The notes beneath the pieces were generated by a model. The model did not search any database. It was given only the letters and a program-made list of their open reading frames with translations, and had not been told where the DNA came from. A stretch of 64,000 bases of DNA from Pseudoips prasinana (Eukaryota; Arthropoda; Insecta; Lepidoptera; Nolidae), in the NCBI GenBank assembly GCA_951640165.1, contig OX621250.1:1054001-1118000 (forward strand), given 5' to 3'. Positions 1 through 9,415 of the stretch are shown one piece after another (position 1 is the stretch's first letter; each line of letters begins with the position of its first letter). Position numbers and translations under genes: made by a program.

Positions 1-1257
1 ATTTATTTACGTGTTACGTTCCTGCCACCTTTGGAAACAGGTTGCTCTTTTAGACAAAGTTGACAAAATTATCCGTGATACACTTACAAATATTCTCAAT
101 TTAGACCTGGATGACCGAGCATGGCAACAGGCCACTCTTCCTGTTCGTCTGGGCGGGCTCGGTATTCGCAAAATATCCCATGTAAGCTTACCGGCATTTC
201 TGTCATCGGTCCATAGTACGGAAGGACTTACCAGGAAAATTCTTTCATCATCACTGGTTAGTTCGGAAGTACCGTGTCTTACCGAAGCCATTAATGCCTG
301 GAAAATAGCTTGTCCGAATACGGATTTGCCCAACTATCCGTCCTCCCAGAGGCAGTGGGACCAGCCGCTCTGCAACCTAACTCGGAATTTGTTATTAGAT
401 ACATCGGTTAATCCCGCAGAGCGCGCCCGCCTACTGGCTGTGGGAGAATGGGAGTCGGGCCTTTGGTTACAGGCGTTGCCGTCGTCTAACATAGGGACCA
501 TGTTGGACGACAACTCTTTCCGGATCGCTGCCTGCCTTCGTCTTGGGGCGCCCTGTGTTGCTCCGCATCGATGCCTCTGTGGAGAGTCTGTCAACCGCCT
601 CGGACACCACGGCCTGTCATGTAGCAGAAGTGCAGGTCGGCTTCCACGCCATAGCAGCCTAAATGATATTATTCGTCGGGCTTTTGTCACCGCCGGCGTC
701 CCAGCTGTGTTGGAACCAAACGGTTTGGCGCGCGACGATGGCAGGAGACCAGACGGGATGTCGTTGCTGCCTTGGAAGTTGGGTAGGCCTTTGGTGTGGG
801 ACGCAACATGCGTTGACACCCTAGCCCTATCACATCTTCCAAGTACCAGTGCGGCGGCGGGCGCTGCTGCTGCCTGTGCGGAGACTCTCAAGCGGCGCAA
901 ATATGGTAATTTGATAGGAAATTACATATTTGAGCCGTTTGGGGTCGAAACGCTTGGAACGTGGGGTCCGAGTGCCCGTAGTCTCTATCGCCAGATTTCG
1001 AAGCGTTTGGTTGACGCTTCCCGTGACCAGAGGGCTGGCTTTTACTTTGGCCAAAGAATTAGTTTAGCTATACAACGTGGTAATGCAGCCAGTCTTCTGG
1101 GCACGTTTTCTCATGGCCTCGATTCGGAGGAATGCTACGACGCCATCTGTAGTTAGTTTTAATTTATTTATGTATATACTTTTACGTAGATTTAGTTTTT
1201 CTTTCAATTAATTAAGTAAATGTTACAACTTATATTATATTTAATAAAAAACTCAAA

Positions 1258-1290
<33 letters not shown>
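1..1290 (+). mobile_element. 3' end of a LINE with poly(A) tail
   Basis: The end of a non-LTR retrotransposon that enters from the left edge of the window. An open frame to 1156 is followed by about 100 bases of AT-rich 3' UTR, an AATAAA-type signal near 1241, and an uninterrupted run of A at 1261-1290. The long clean A tail suggests a fairly recent insertion. The 5' end and the left target-site duplication lie outside the window. A related broken copy lies inverted at 3509-4605. Confidence 0.82.
2..1156 (+). CDS. LINE ORF2 C-terminus: zinc knuckle plus restriction-like endonuclease
   Basis: The last ~384 residues of a LINE ORF2 protein; the frame is open to the window edge, so the reverse transcriptase domain is missing on the left. 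Visible in order are a conserved region with VRLGGLGIR (around residues 45-60), a Cys-rich knuckle (RCLCGES then HHGLSC, near residues 185-205), an RH dipeptide just after it, and RRPDG...LVWDATCVDT (near residues 240-265). The spacing of knuckle, RH and PD-x(15)-D fits the restriction-like endonuclease of R2-type LINEs, which nicks target DNA to prime reverse transcription. That assignment is from motif pattern, not a search. No frameshift or stop is seen. Local base composition is more GC-rich than the flanks, as expected for a mobile coding sequence. The exact clade is uncertain. Confidence 0.8.
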   Translation, partial: FIYVLRSCHLWKQVALLDKVDKIIRDTLTNILNLDLDDRAWQQATLPVRLGGLGIRKISHVSLPAFLSSVHSTEGLTRKILSSSLVSSEVPCLTEAINAWKIACPNTDLPNYPSSQRQWDQPLCNLTRNLLLDTSVNPAERARLLAVGEWESGLWLQALPSSNIGTMLDDNSFRIAACLRLGAPCVAPHRCLCGESVNRLGHHGLSCSRSAGRLPRHSSLNDIIRRAFVTAGVPAVLEPNGLARDDGRRPDGMSLLPWKLGRPLVWDATCVDTLALSHLPSTSAAAGAAAACAETLKRRKYGNLIGNYIFEPFGVETLGTWGPSARSLYRQISKRLVDASRDQRAGFYFGQRISLAIQRGNAASLLGTFSHGLDSEECYDAICS

Positions 1291-1293
<3 letters not shown>

Positions 1294-1451
1294 TATAATG
1301 TGCTAAGTTTGTGTGATTAAGATTGTAGTAACTATGGGTATAAAGTATACAATATTATACTATTTACAGATATAAATGGAATTTCCTTATATTTAGTTGT
1401 ACTTAATGATTTGTTTTTTTTATAATTGACGTTCGTACTATTGAAATGAGT

Positions 1452-1733
1452 CCAAGTGTGAGTCGGACTCGCGCACGAAGGGTTCCATACCATTATCTAT
1501 AAAAACGAGCAAAAAATTCACGTTTGTTGTATGGGAGCCCCCTTAAATATTTATTTTATTTTGTTTTTTAGTATTTGTTGATATAGCGGCAACAGAAATG
1601 CATCATCTGTGAAAACTGTCTATCTATCACGGTTCATGAGATACAGCCTGGTGACAGACGGACAGACAGACAGACAGACAGCGAAGACTTAGTAATAGGG
1701 TCCCGTGTTGCCCTTTGGGTACGAAACCCTAAA
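1452..1733 (+). repeat. Family A interspersed repeat
   Basis: A copy of a repeat that begins near GAGTCGGACTCG and ends in GGGTACGAAACCCT. The inner block (TGTATGGGAGCCCCCTTAAA, then TCACGGTTCATGAGATACAG and GGACAGACAGACAGACAG) recurs at 51342-51628 (minus), 60946-61184 and 62020-62252. AGGGTTCC near the start and GGAACCCT at the end of better copies are mutually inverted. No coding capacity is seen, so it is probably non-autonomous; its class is unknown to me. Confidence 0.75.
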
Positions 1734-1780
1734 AAAACATGCAATACAAAGTAGACTCGGACTCAGAATAACTATATGGG

Positions 1781-1850
1781 TTTCATTTCATTTCATTTAT
1801 TCAACAACAATATTTATATTGTGTCTGAATTACATAAATAACAAACAAAT
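1781..1850 (-). repeat. LINE 3'-tail fragment with pentamer repeat
   Basis: A TTTCA-type pentamer repeat (1781-1800) followed by a short AT-rich stretch. It resembles minus-strand CR1/jockey-type LINE ends, which finish in short tandem repeats. No coding part is left. Confidence 0.35.
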
Positions 1851-1861
1851 TTCAGCATAAA

Positions 1862-1948
1862 ATAAAATGGACAGACAGAGAGGCAGACAGACATGACGAA
1901 TCTACAAGAGTTCGTTTTTTGCCATTTGGCTACGGAACCCTAAAAACG
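1862..1948 (+). repeat. Family A2 repeat, 3' end only
   Basis: Matches the last ~85 bases of the longer copy at 60351-60945: GACAGACAGACATGACGAAT, then TTTTTTGCCATTTGGCTACG and GGAACCCTAAAAA. The 5' part is absent. Confidence 0.65.
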
Positions 1949-2582
1949 GTCAAACTGGAAACGTCTTTTTTTAAAAGGCCAAAACTTTGCAGATATAAAT
2001 TGAGTATATTAATACGATTTAACAACTCCGATACACATGCAGTCGTTATAACTGTTACAACATAATTAAGTTAAATTATCTCCAGAAAACATTCTACGAA
2101 GCCAAATAATTGTGTTTCAGATTTAACAAAACTATTTTCTTTTTTTTTCTGTTTCGCTGGTAGATTGCGGCCTCGTTTTTGTAATAAAATATTTGAAACA
2201 TAATTGTGCCGCCACATTCAAATTCATAATAACGAAAGCCACTTTCAAATTGAATCAGTCGCGTATATAAATTAGTTAAATTTGCAGACAGATTATTATC
2301 CCACGACCGTTTCGGCATTGTGAGATAAAAAAGATTGTGGAAATGTAATAGAATAATGTTGAAATATTTGCACTCGTATAATTTACCTAAGTACCTACAT
2401 GGCCTACGCAGTTTAGGCAAAATCATATACATATATATTAGCAATTAGTACGTTTTCTCAAGTAGTTAAGTCAAGTAAGAGTTAGATTCGTACATGAAGG
2501 GTGTCAATTATCGAGCAAATAAAATCGATTAGAGAAATTTATAATTACTTCCTTTTATGTACCTAACCATGTCATTTCCAGT
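1949..2582. other. AT-rich DNA, nothing recognised
   Basis: No coding, repeat or structural signal that I can support. A 116-residue open frame on the minus strand (2094-2444) is low-complexity and looks like chance. Confidence 0.5.
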
Positions 2583-2746
2583 CATGTCGCTAGACATTCC
2601 ATCATGAGAGTGACTGATTAGAATGTGCCTCTGTGTTTGCGCACACACTTGTGCATTATAATGTACCTCGCCTAGATGGTTAGTCTCCATTCAGACTGCC
2701 CGCCGTGGTCGAAATTCGACACAGGAGGACATTATTATTATATAAA
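2583..2746 (+). repeat. S3 SINE, 3' fragment
   Basis: Shares the S3 tail: CATCATGAGAGTGA, TGTTTGCGCACACACTTGTG, CCGCCGTGGTCGAAATTCG and AGGAGGACATTATT. The tRNA-like head is missing. The better copy is at 35446-35799. Confidence 0.7.
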
Positions 2747-3111
2747 CGGTCGCTCACAATTCAAATCGCCTCTTTGTGTATCGTAGAAAGAGGCACAGAG
2801 GCATGAGGGGGCATAACGCCCTTTTCTTACGTAATAATGTCTACCAGTCAACTCCTACCATTAGTCTTCTACTCCGTTGCTATAGTAAGATCAGAAAAGT
2901 TTCTTCTTTCTCGTACTGATTTCTGTCTGCATAACAAGCGTAGTGCTTTCTAACGAGTTTGTGTGGCTCATAAATGGTGCTGAGTCTGGATGTGCTTATC
3001 TTATTATTAATTGCATAGGTTTATTTAGTAAAGGACAAGTTAACCTAGTGGTTAGTCCGTTACTGTGGAGTTACCGCTGATTTTCCCTTTGTGGGACAGT
3101 AACCGAGTAAC
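2747..3111. other. Unrecognised DNA
   Basis: No feature supported. The end of the stretch contains GGACAAGTTAACCTAGTGG, which could be a decayed SINE head, but no B box follows. Confidence 0.4.
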
Positions 3112-3188
3112 GGGGCGGTTGGCGTGGTTGGAAAATGCTTGCCTGTCACGATTCCCACCCAGGACAAATATTTGTGTACATGAACCAT
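3112..3188 (+). repeat. S5 SINE head, interrupted copy
   Basis: The tRNA-like head of an S5 SINE: GGTTGGCGTGGTTGG (A-box region) and ATTCCCACCCAGGACAAATA (B-box side, slightly decayed), running into TTGTGTACATGAACC. The body and tail of the same family resume at about 4695, so this copy was probably split by the material at 3189-4694. Confidence 0.6.
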
Positions 3189-3228
3189 TTTAATTTACGA
3201 TCATACCTTGTAAATCATATCATTGGCA

Positions 3229-3395
3229 TAGTCCAGTCATTTTTTCTTGGTGTTAAGTTATGACAAGAATGTCGACATAATAACAATTATTTTATATACT
3301 GTCTGTGTTATGCATTTCAAAATTAGTGTTAATTTAATAATACTTTATTTTATAAGTTCGTTTTTCCTTACATTTATTTTTTAAATTACCATGAG
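3229..3395 (+). repeat. Element X, left block
   Basis: About 165 bases nearly the same as 32602-32760: ATTTTTTCTTGGTGT, TATGACAAGAATGTCGACA, CTGTCTGTGTTATGCATTTC and TTCGTTTTTCC. A matching right block lies at 4625-4676. Between the blocks here sits the inverted LINE copy; at 32588-33022 the blocks are separated by about 200 bases instead. Confidence 0.65.
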
Positions 3396-3508
3396 TAGTT
3401 TATTCAATTATTAAGTGAAAATAAAGAAATACGTATTTAAATAATTAACTTAACTAAACAGAAAAATATCAGCTAAATTTACTATACTAACTAACTACTA
3501 TAACTAAG

Positions 3509-4605
3509 TTATAGGGCGTCGTAGAATTCCTCGTCGGGAGGTAACGTGCCCAGAAGGCTGGCCGCATTGCCACGCTGTATGGCAATGCTGATTCTTTGAC
3601 CCAAAAAAGGCCAGCTCTCTGGTCACGGGAAGCGTCAATTAAACGTTTCGAAATTTCCCGAAACAATAAACGTGCGTTAGGTCCCCACGGCCCTAGCGTT
3701 TCGACCCCAAAAGGCTCAAATACATAAGTTCCAACGAGGTTGGTGTATTTGCGCCGTTTGAGGGTTTCTGCTGATGCAGCAGCAGCGCCCGCAGATCCCG
3801 ACGTATGGGGAAGATGAGAAGGGGCAAGGGTATCAACGCATGTAGCGTCCCACACCAAAGGCCTTCCCATCTTCCTCGGTAACAAAGACATACCGTCTGG
3901 TCTCTTCCCATCATCCCGAGCCAGACCACTTGGCTCAAGTACAGCTGGGACACCACCACTGGAAAGAGCCCGACGGAGTATATCGTTGATATTACCGTGA
4001 CGTGCGATTCTGCCCGCGCTCCTACAACATGACAGACCGTGGTGTCCGAATTGATCGACCGCTTCCCCACACCTACAACGATGCGGAGCAACGCATGGGA
4101 CACCCAGGCGGAGACCGGCAGCGACACGGAAGGTGCCGTTCTCCAACATAGTACCAATGTTGGGTGACGGCAACGCCTGTAACCACAGACCCGACTCCCA
4201 CTCTCCCACAGCCAGCAAACGAGCGCGCTCCGCGTAGTTAGTGCATGTATTAACGAGATTATTACGCACTAACTCGCAGAGTGGCTGGCCCACTGTCTCT
4301 GAGAGGACAGGCTTACGGGTAGGTTTAAACTTGGAACAGTCATTTTCCAAGCGTTCAAGGCATCGGACAAGCACCTTACCTCTGAACTAATCTGAGAAGG
4401 AGAAAGGGTTTTGCTGATTAGTTCTTTGGTACAGTGGACCGAGGACAGGAACGCCGGTAAACTAACACTAGAAATTTGGCGGATGCCGAGACCACCCAGG
4501 CGCACAGGAAGCGTGGCCTGAAGCCAAGCACGGTCATCCAGGTCTAAATTTAAAGTTGAGCTCAATGTATCTCGTTAAACTTTGTCAACTCTTCCAAGAA
4601 GAGTT
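3509..4605 (-). pseudogene. Inverted, frameshifted copy of the endonuclease LINE
   Basis: The same LINE family as at 1-1290, on the other strand. The translation follows the first copy from LGRVDK (near 4600) through LDLDDRAW, VRLGGLGIR, the knuckle RCRCGEA...HHGLSC, the RH pair and KRPDG...LVWDATCVDT to a stop at 3509-3511. Two frameshifts break it: a one-base loss near 4290, after QRQW, and a shift near 3605, after which GQRISIAIQRGNAASLLGT continues in another frame. It also lacks the reverse transcriptase region. It cannot make the intact protein. The two copies converge, with their 3' ends facing across about 2.2 kb. Confidence 0.82.
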
Positions 4606-4624
4606 AAATCTTTCCTTAAAGGAC

Positions 4625-4676
4625 ACGAGATATATTATTATTATTATCTATGTCAGTTTACTGAATAAATGTATTT
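4625..4676 (+). repeat. Element X, right block
   Basis: ATTATTATTATCTATGTCAG, TTTACTGAATAAATG and a TTTC-rich end match 32966-33022. The pattern (AATAAATG, then a short tandem tail) looks like a LINE 3' end. Confidence 0.6.
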
Positions 4677-4694
4677 TTTTCTTTCTAAACTACA

Positions 4695-4880
4695 TTCTTG
4701 CAAATAAACGGATTTGTATTTGTCCTGAGTGTGGGTGTAATTATCTGTATAAGAATGTATTTACAAAAGAAAAATAGTATATGTATATTATGAGTTATCT
4801 GGTTTCCATAGTACAAGCTGTCCTCAGTTTGGGATCAGATGGCCGTGTGTGAATAATGTCCCAGGATATTTATTAACTGA
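4695..4880 (+). repeat. S5 SINE body and tail
   Basis: Shares TCTGTATAAG, AAAAATAGTATATGTATA, ATCTGGTTTCCATAGTACAA, GTTTGGGATCAGATGGCC and GTCCCAGGATATT with the complete copy at 22965-23252 (minus) and the tail at 46225-46376. Probably continues the head at 3112-3188. Confidence 0.65.
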
Positions 4881-5100
4881 TTTTCATAGTCGTACATAAA
4901 CCATTGAATACAGGATTTTCTGTTTTGAAGACAGTTAAAAACATGATATTATTCGATTTTATCCTCAAACCACCCTTAAATCGACCGCTCATTATGAGTT
5001 AATAGAGTAATGCGCTGCATTATTAGAATTATTATTTTAAGTGACCCGTGATATAGAAATTTATTTGCAAAGTGATAGCGTGTATCTTTATGTATTTAAA

Positions 5101-5344
5101 AATAATATTATAATAATATAATATCTATCCTAGACCCAAACTAAGCAAAGCTTGTACTATGGGTACCAGGTGACGATATATATACTTATATAGATAGATA
5201 AATACTTAAATACATAGAAAACATCCATGACTCAGAAACAAATATTCGTGCTCATCACACAAATATTTGCACTTACCGGGATTCCAACCCAGGACCACCA
5301 GCTTCGTAGGCAGGAGCACTACCAACTAGGCCACGGTGACCGTC
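5101..5344 (-). mobile_element. S1 SINE, nearly full length
   Basis: tRNA-derived SINE read on the minus strand. The head has an A box (TAGTTGGTAGTGC type) and a B box one base off GGTTCGAATCC. The body has GAGTCATGGATG and ACAAGCTTTGCTTAGTTTGG, and the tail is AT-rich trinucleotide repeat at the left. It would be transcribed by RNA polymerase III and moved by LINE proteins. Confidence 0.88.
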
Positions 5345-5655
5345 AAATAATACATTATAGTTTCTAGTTTTAAATTAAATAAAGAATCTAAGTATTATTT
5401 TCCTAGTTTCCAAACGGGCCTAACGTACCATGGCTATCACCTCCACCTTAAACCGTAGTCTGAAGGGTGACATCCAGAGATTTATCCGTCTGGCGCGACA
5501 GTGAGCCAGGTGGACGGATTACGACTTAAACCTACTGCCGCTGCCGACTAGAGAGCTAAAGCGATTCGCTTGAATCCGAAAAGCTTACGTTTTAGGACGG
5601 CAATATACAAGTTGTCACATAAATAGTGGAGAAAATCGAAGGAGCAACATCTACA
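5345..5655. other. Unrecognised DNA
   Basis: Includes a GC-richer patch (about 5410-5590) with no reading frame or repeat that I recognise. Confidence 0.4.
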
Positions 5656-5945
5656 TCTATACATATAATAAAATCGTAGGAAAGTCAAAACTGTACATTG
5701 AATATTTTTAAAAAAGGATACTTAGGGCGTGATCTACAATCGATATCGAAGCCAAAAATATAGTTTTCAGAATTATTGTCTGTTTGTATGTATGTCCGGG
5801 CTAAACTCAAAAAGTACTGCATGGATTTACTTCAAATTTTACATGAATAACAGGGTCAACACATATTATCACGCTATCACCTACGGGGGAGGAGCTGTGA
5901 TGATTTATAAAGTTTAACGCGGGTAAAACCGCGGGGCACAGCTAG
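5656..5945 (+). mobile_element. Short Helitron-like element (H)
   Basis: Starts TCTATAC after an A and ends CTAG before a T, with a hairpin GCGGGTAAAACCGC about a dozen bases before the end. These are the hallmarks of a Helitron: 5' TC, 3' CTRR, a hairpin near the 3' end, and insertion between A and T without target duplication. It has no Rep/helicase frame, so it is non-autonomous. Closest copy: 53015-53327. Confidence 0.72.
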
Positions 5946-5995
5946 TAATCTATATTAACAATATAAAAAAATAAATAGGTATCGTGATATACAAT

Positions 5996-6110
5996 CCTGT
6001 ACAAGAAGAGCTAAAAAAATTACGTATGAGATGGTACGGACATGTCTTGCGAAGGGATGAGGAGCGTACAACACACTCGCAATTCCTCCGAAGAAGAGAG
6101 ATAGAAGTCG
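5996..6110 (+). pseudogene. LINE ORF2 C-terminal fragment
   Basis: Encodes LRMRWYGHVLRRDEERT, a phrase typical of the region after the reverse transcriptase domain in many animal LINEs. Short and not open at either end. Continues in kind at 6300-6375. Confidence 0.6.
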
Positions 6111-6144
6111 CCCCCCAATGAAACTTAATAATCAGAATGAAATT

Positions 6145-6453
6145 CAAGTGTCAAAAACATCGATCAATTTTGAATATAGAGACTAAAATATTTTCTTGTA
6201 TTTCACGAGCGAGGCTTTCTCTAGAAGTTTGATCATACTAGACTGGTGGGTCTAGTCTATACTAGAGTAGTATGACCAAACTTCTAGAGATAGCCCAAAT
6301 TCAACAATCCAGGACAGACGGTCCTGGCGCAAAATAATAAGGAGAGCCGATATAAGGCAAAGAGAAATAAGCTGCTATTCAAAGCTCGTGAAACACAAGA
6401 AAAAATTTTAGTCTCTTCATACAAAACAGTTGATCGATATTTTTGATCACTTG
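6145..6453. mobile_element. MITE-like inverted repeat around a LINE scrap
   Basis: Outer arms of about 63 bases (6145-6207 and 6385-6453) begin CAAGTGTCAAAAACATCGAT and end ATCGATATTTTTGATCACTTG. Within them a second pair of arms (about 6212-6245 and 6263-6298) shares CTCTAGAAGTTTG and its complement. The arms are imperfect, so the structure is old. No transposase frame. Confidence 0.6.
6300..6375 (+). pseudogene. LINE ORF2 C-terminal scrap
   Basis: Encodes DRRSWRKIIRRADI, the usual Trp-containing phrase near the end of many LINE ORF2 proteins, and would follow the phrase at 5996-6110. It lies inside the inverted repeat. Confidence 0.5.
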
Positions 6454-7523
6454 ACTTTTCCTCATAGGCAAATAAAGCAAATTATTTGCCTCTGAAACTG
6501 GATAGTAAAAAAATGTCGATTGCAAAATATGCAAAAATGCTTAAGTGTCGTCCTCTATTTATGTGACACCTCGTATAACCAGAATCAGAATCATAAGTAC
6601 ATATTTATTACACTTACGGAAAGTATGTACATACATGAACGGTAAATCAATACAATGATAAACATGTACCAAATTTTATACATACGAAATAACATTGAAG
6701 TTAAGTTTACAAATATACCAAATCGCGTATATCTTCCGTTTTATTAATTCACCTTTCAAACAAAAATAAACTAAATCAAAATCTGTTCATCCGTTCGAGA
6801 GCTCACAGACGGACACACACAAACACGTTAAGCTTATAACACCCCCGTCGTTTTTACGTCGTTGGTTAAAAACAATGACTAAGCATTCCAACTACGCAAT
6901 CAACCAAACAATTATAATTAGCTTAAGAAAATTACAGCCATCTCTTTCAATCAATACCTTTTTCATCTCACCGATTAGACAACCCAAACGTACGTAATAG
7001 CAAAAGCGGAATCTACAAAAAGTGCTGATCGTAAACCCCTTCCTTTATCACCTTTGTGCTGACTCAAACAGTCCCAAAAAACCATTACATTACCCTTTAA
7101 TTACCAAAATACCTTCGAAAAATCAAGAAAATGGCCGCAAAAACTCGATTAGAAACCGATCAACCGCACAGCCGTAAATTTAAGCCACGATACATCTGCT
7201 CCCTATTCTTCTAACAAAGGGGTTCCGTACAATGAGCCTTTAGGGTTCCGTCGGCAAATTGTTAATCGTTGCGACAAATGGACCGTAAAGATAATTACGA
7301 ACGGCGCCCGGGGTAATCACTAGTCGGACAGTTCGCTTGATCTATTCCTCTTTTGGTGTGTAATTTATGTAGCGACTAATCAAAGTACTCAGTCGAATTT
7401 TTTGCTTTGATAACGTAAATGGTGTTCAAATTTGCAGTTTAATTTAAAGTTAGATGATGAGAACATGCGAGGTTGCCTGAATCTAAAAACTTTAAGAGGC
7501 AAACTGTTGTCCGATACTCACCC
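6454..7523. other. AT-rich DNA, nothing recognised
   Basis: About 1 kb with no supported feature. GGGTTCCGTACAATG and AGGGTTCCGTCGG near 7225-7255 faintly recall the family A termini. Confidence 0.45.
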
Positions 7524-7700
7524 CTTTGTGTAATGAGCATGATTATTTGTTCTTTGTTTTGGTGTAATTAATCTATAAGATACATGTATTTAAAAATACA
7601 TCTGTATGTTTATCAGTTGTCTGGTTGCGATAATACAAGCTCTGACTAGTTTTAAATCAGATAGCAGTGTGGTTCTTGTCCCAAGACATTATTATATTAT
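7524..7700 (+). repeat. S4 SINE, head missing
   Basis: Contains TTTGTGTAATGAGCATGATT, ATTTGTTCTT, ACATGTATTTAAAAATACAT, TTATCAGTTGTCTGGTTGC and GTCCCAAGACATTATTATA, the S4 body and tail. Confidence 0.65.
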
Positions 7701-8129
7701 CAAAAATATTACGTGTCGAGAAACGTAGCACTAAAGTTATTGTATAACTACAGTTCAAAATATATTTTCCTATCATCCAGTATGAGTTGAAAGATTTAGG
7801 TCAGATCTTATATGAAAGTACACAGTACGACATATTGGTTCTCAAAATTCGTAACAAAAACCTTCAGTACTCCACAATAATAATATCACGCAAACAAGAA
7901 AGTCAATTTTAATATACACAACATTATTGCCATCTCAATTCAATCTTAGTACAAAAGAAACTTTTTCAAAGTCTCGCGTTTGTGACGTCATCCACGAGAA
8001 ACAATAAGAGACATTATTTTGAAACAATTTTCATCATTTTCGCTATTTCAAGGGATTTGCTTAGTGTCGACGTACACGGCACAAAGGCGCTGTTTTCTCA
8101 CAGCGTCTTATTTTTGCTTTTTGATATAA
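7701..8129. other. Unrecognised DNA left of the mariner
   Basis: No feature supported. Confidence 0.4.
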
Positions 8130-8131
8130 TA

Positions 8132-8156
8132 GGTCTTTACCTATGAAATTGCCGTT
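8132..8156. repeat. Mariner copy 1 terminal inverted repeat, left
   Basis: 25 bases, perfectly inverted to 9389-9413; with one mismatch the match extends to 28 bases. Confidence 0.93.
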
Positions 8157-8206
8157 TTGTATGAAAAAATTTAAACGAATTTTTTTCATGAATTTTTTTA
8201 TTTGTA

Positions 8207-9226
8207 TTAATCGAAGTAATCACCCATGCAATCAATGCATCTTTGCCATCGCAGTGGCAGTTTATTGATGCCCTTCTTAAAGAAATCAGCTGGACGGGAG
8301 GCAACAAATTCTTCAAAGGCATTTTGTACTGCCTCTCGGGTATTGAATTTTTTTCCCGCCAAGAAGTTATCCAAATTCTGGAAAAAGTAGTAGTCTGTAG
8401 GCGCAAGGTCTGGTGAGTAGGGCGGATGACGGAGAGCTTCCAACCCCAGTTCTTGCAACTTGGAGACCGTCTGCTGTGCAGTATGAGGTCGCGCGTTGTC
8501 GTGCAGGAGCAGCGGAGACGAGCGATTGACCAATGCTGGTTGGAGATGCGCCAGCTTCTCCATCATTGTGCTCAGTTCTTCACAGTACACATCTGCAGTA
8601 ATGCTCACCCCGTTTGGTAAGAAGCTGTGATGAATCACACCGGCGCTAGACCACCAAACAGTGACCATCACTTTTCTAGGGGTACGTTTTCGTTTAGGGC
8701 ATTGTTTAGGTGCTGAACCAGGATCTAACCAACTTGCTGAGCGCTTGCGGTTATCAAACAGAATCCATTTTTCATCGCAGGTAACAATGCGGTTCAAAAT
8801 TCCTTCATTCGTGTGTCTGTTGAGCAGTGCAAGGCACGTCTCGACGCGTACTTCGCGCTGGCGATCATTGAGTTCGTGGGGCACCCATTTGTCAAGCTTT
8901 TTTACCTTGCCAATTTGACGCAAATGGACCAATATTGTTTTGACGCTAACGTCGAAAGCTGCTGCTAATTCAGCCGTAGATTGTGTATCATCAGCTTCCA
9001 CAACCGCCTTTAATTCGTCATTGTCGACCAAAGTCTTCGGACGACCGCGAGGTTCATTTTTCAGGTCGAAATTTCCAGAACGGAAGCGAGCAAACCAATA
9101 ACAGGTGGTGCGTTGGTTTGTAGTGTTAGCTCCGTAAACGTCGTTGATGTTGCGTGCCGCTTGTGCCGCGTTGCTGCCACGACGGTACTCATATTCCATA
9201 ATTACTCGAATTTTTAACGTATCCAT
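8207..9226 (-). CDS. Mariner transposase (cecropia-like), copy 1
   Basis: A 339-residue DDE/D transposase that would cut out and reinsert its own element at TA sites in the nucleus. The start is the first ATG (MDTLKIRV); the upstream extension opens with GTG and is not a likely eukaryotic start. The N-terminal ~110 residues form the paired helix-turn-helix DNA-binding region; WVPHEL (about residue 114) is the mariner signature. Catalytic residues are D151 (in CDEKW), D243 (in LHDNARPH) and D278 (in SPDLAPTDY). The last two are 34 residues apart, the D34D pattern of mariner proper. The sequence resembles the cecropia group that includes the human Hsmar1 type, from memory of that family. Length and motifs are normal and there are no stops. 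The copy 2 protein differs at residue 181 only (Arg here, Leu there). Confidence 0.95.
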   Translation of the reverse strand: MDTLKIRVIMEYEYRRGSNAAQAARNINDVYGANTTNQRTTCYWFARFRSGNFDLKNEPRGRPKTLVDNDELKAVVEADDTQSTAELAAAFDVSVKTILVHLRQIGKVKKLDKWVPHELNDRQREVRVETCLALLNRHTNEGILNRIVTCDEKWILFDNRKRSASWLDPGSAPKQCPKRKRTPRKVMVTVWWSSAGVIHHSFLPNGVSITADVYCEELSTMMEKLAHLQPALVNRSSPLLLHDNARPHTAQQTVSKLQELGLEALRHPPYSPDLAPTDYYFFQNLDNFLAGKKFNTREAVQNAFEEFVASRPADFFKKGINKLPLRWQRCIDCMGDYFD

Positions 9227-9388
9227 GATGACGAAAAAGATTGAAATGCGATGAAAATGTAACACTAATCAATAAAGAAATGACTACTTTTGGAAAAAAG
9301 AATCCATGTTTTTAAAATAAAATTAATTTGAAATTAGAATTCTTAGCCAAACAAAAATTATTTTGATTTGAAATGGCCAGTACTGCAG

Positions 9389-9413
9389 AACGGCAATTTC
9401 ATAGGTAAAGACC
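9389..9413. repeat. Mariner copy 1 terminal inverted repeat, right
   Basis: Inverted match of 8132-8156, followed by TA at 9414-9415. Confidence 0.93.
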
Positions 9414-9415
9414 TA

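Larger units (their letters stand above)
8132..9413 (-). mobile_element. Complete mariner transposon, copy 1
   Basis: A 1282-bp element with 25-bp perfect terminal inverted repeats (8132-8156 and 9389-9413, beginning GGTCTTTACC) flanked by TA on both sides, the TA duplication of Tc1/mariner elements. It holds one intact transposase frame. The copy at 29264-30545 has the same length. Confidence 0.95.

Noticed and set aside
334..900. 188-residue minus-strand frame
   Set aside because: It is the shadow of the LINE ORF2 frame on the other strand.
2094..2444. 116-residue minus-strand frame as a gene
   Set aside because: Low-complexity, AT-rich codons, no domain and no repeat copies.
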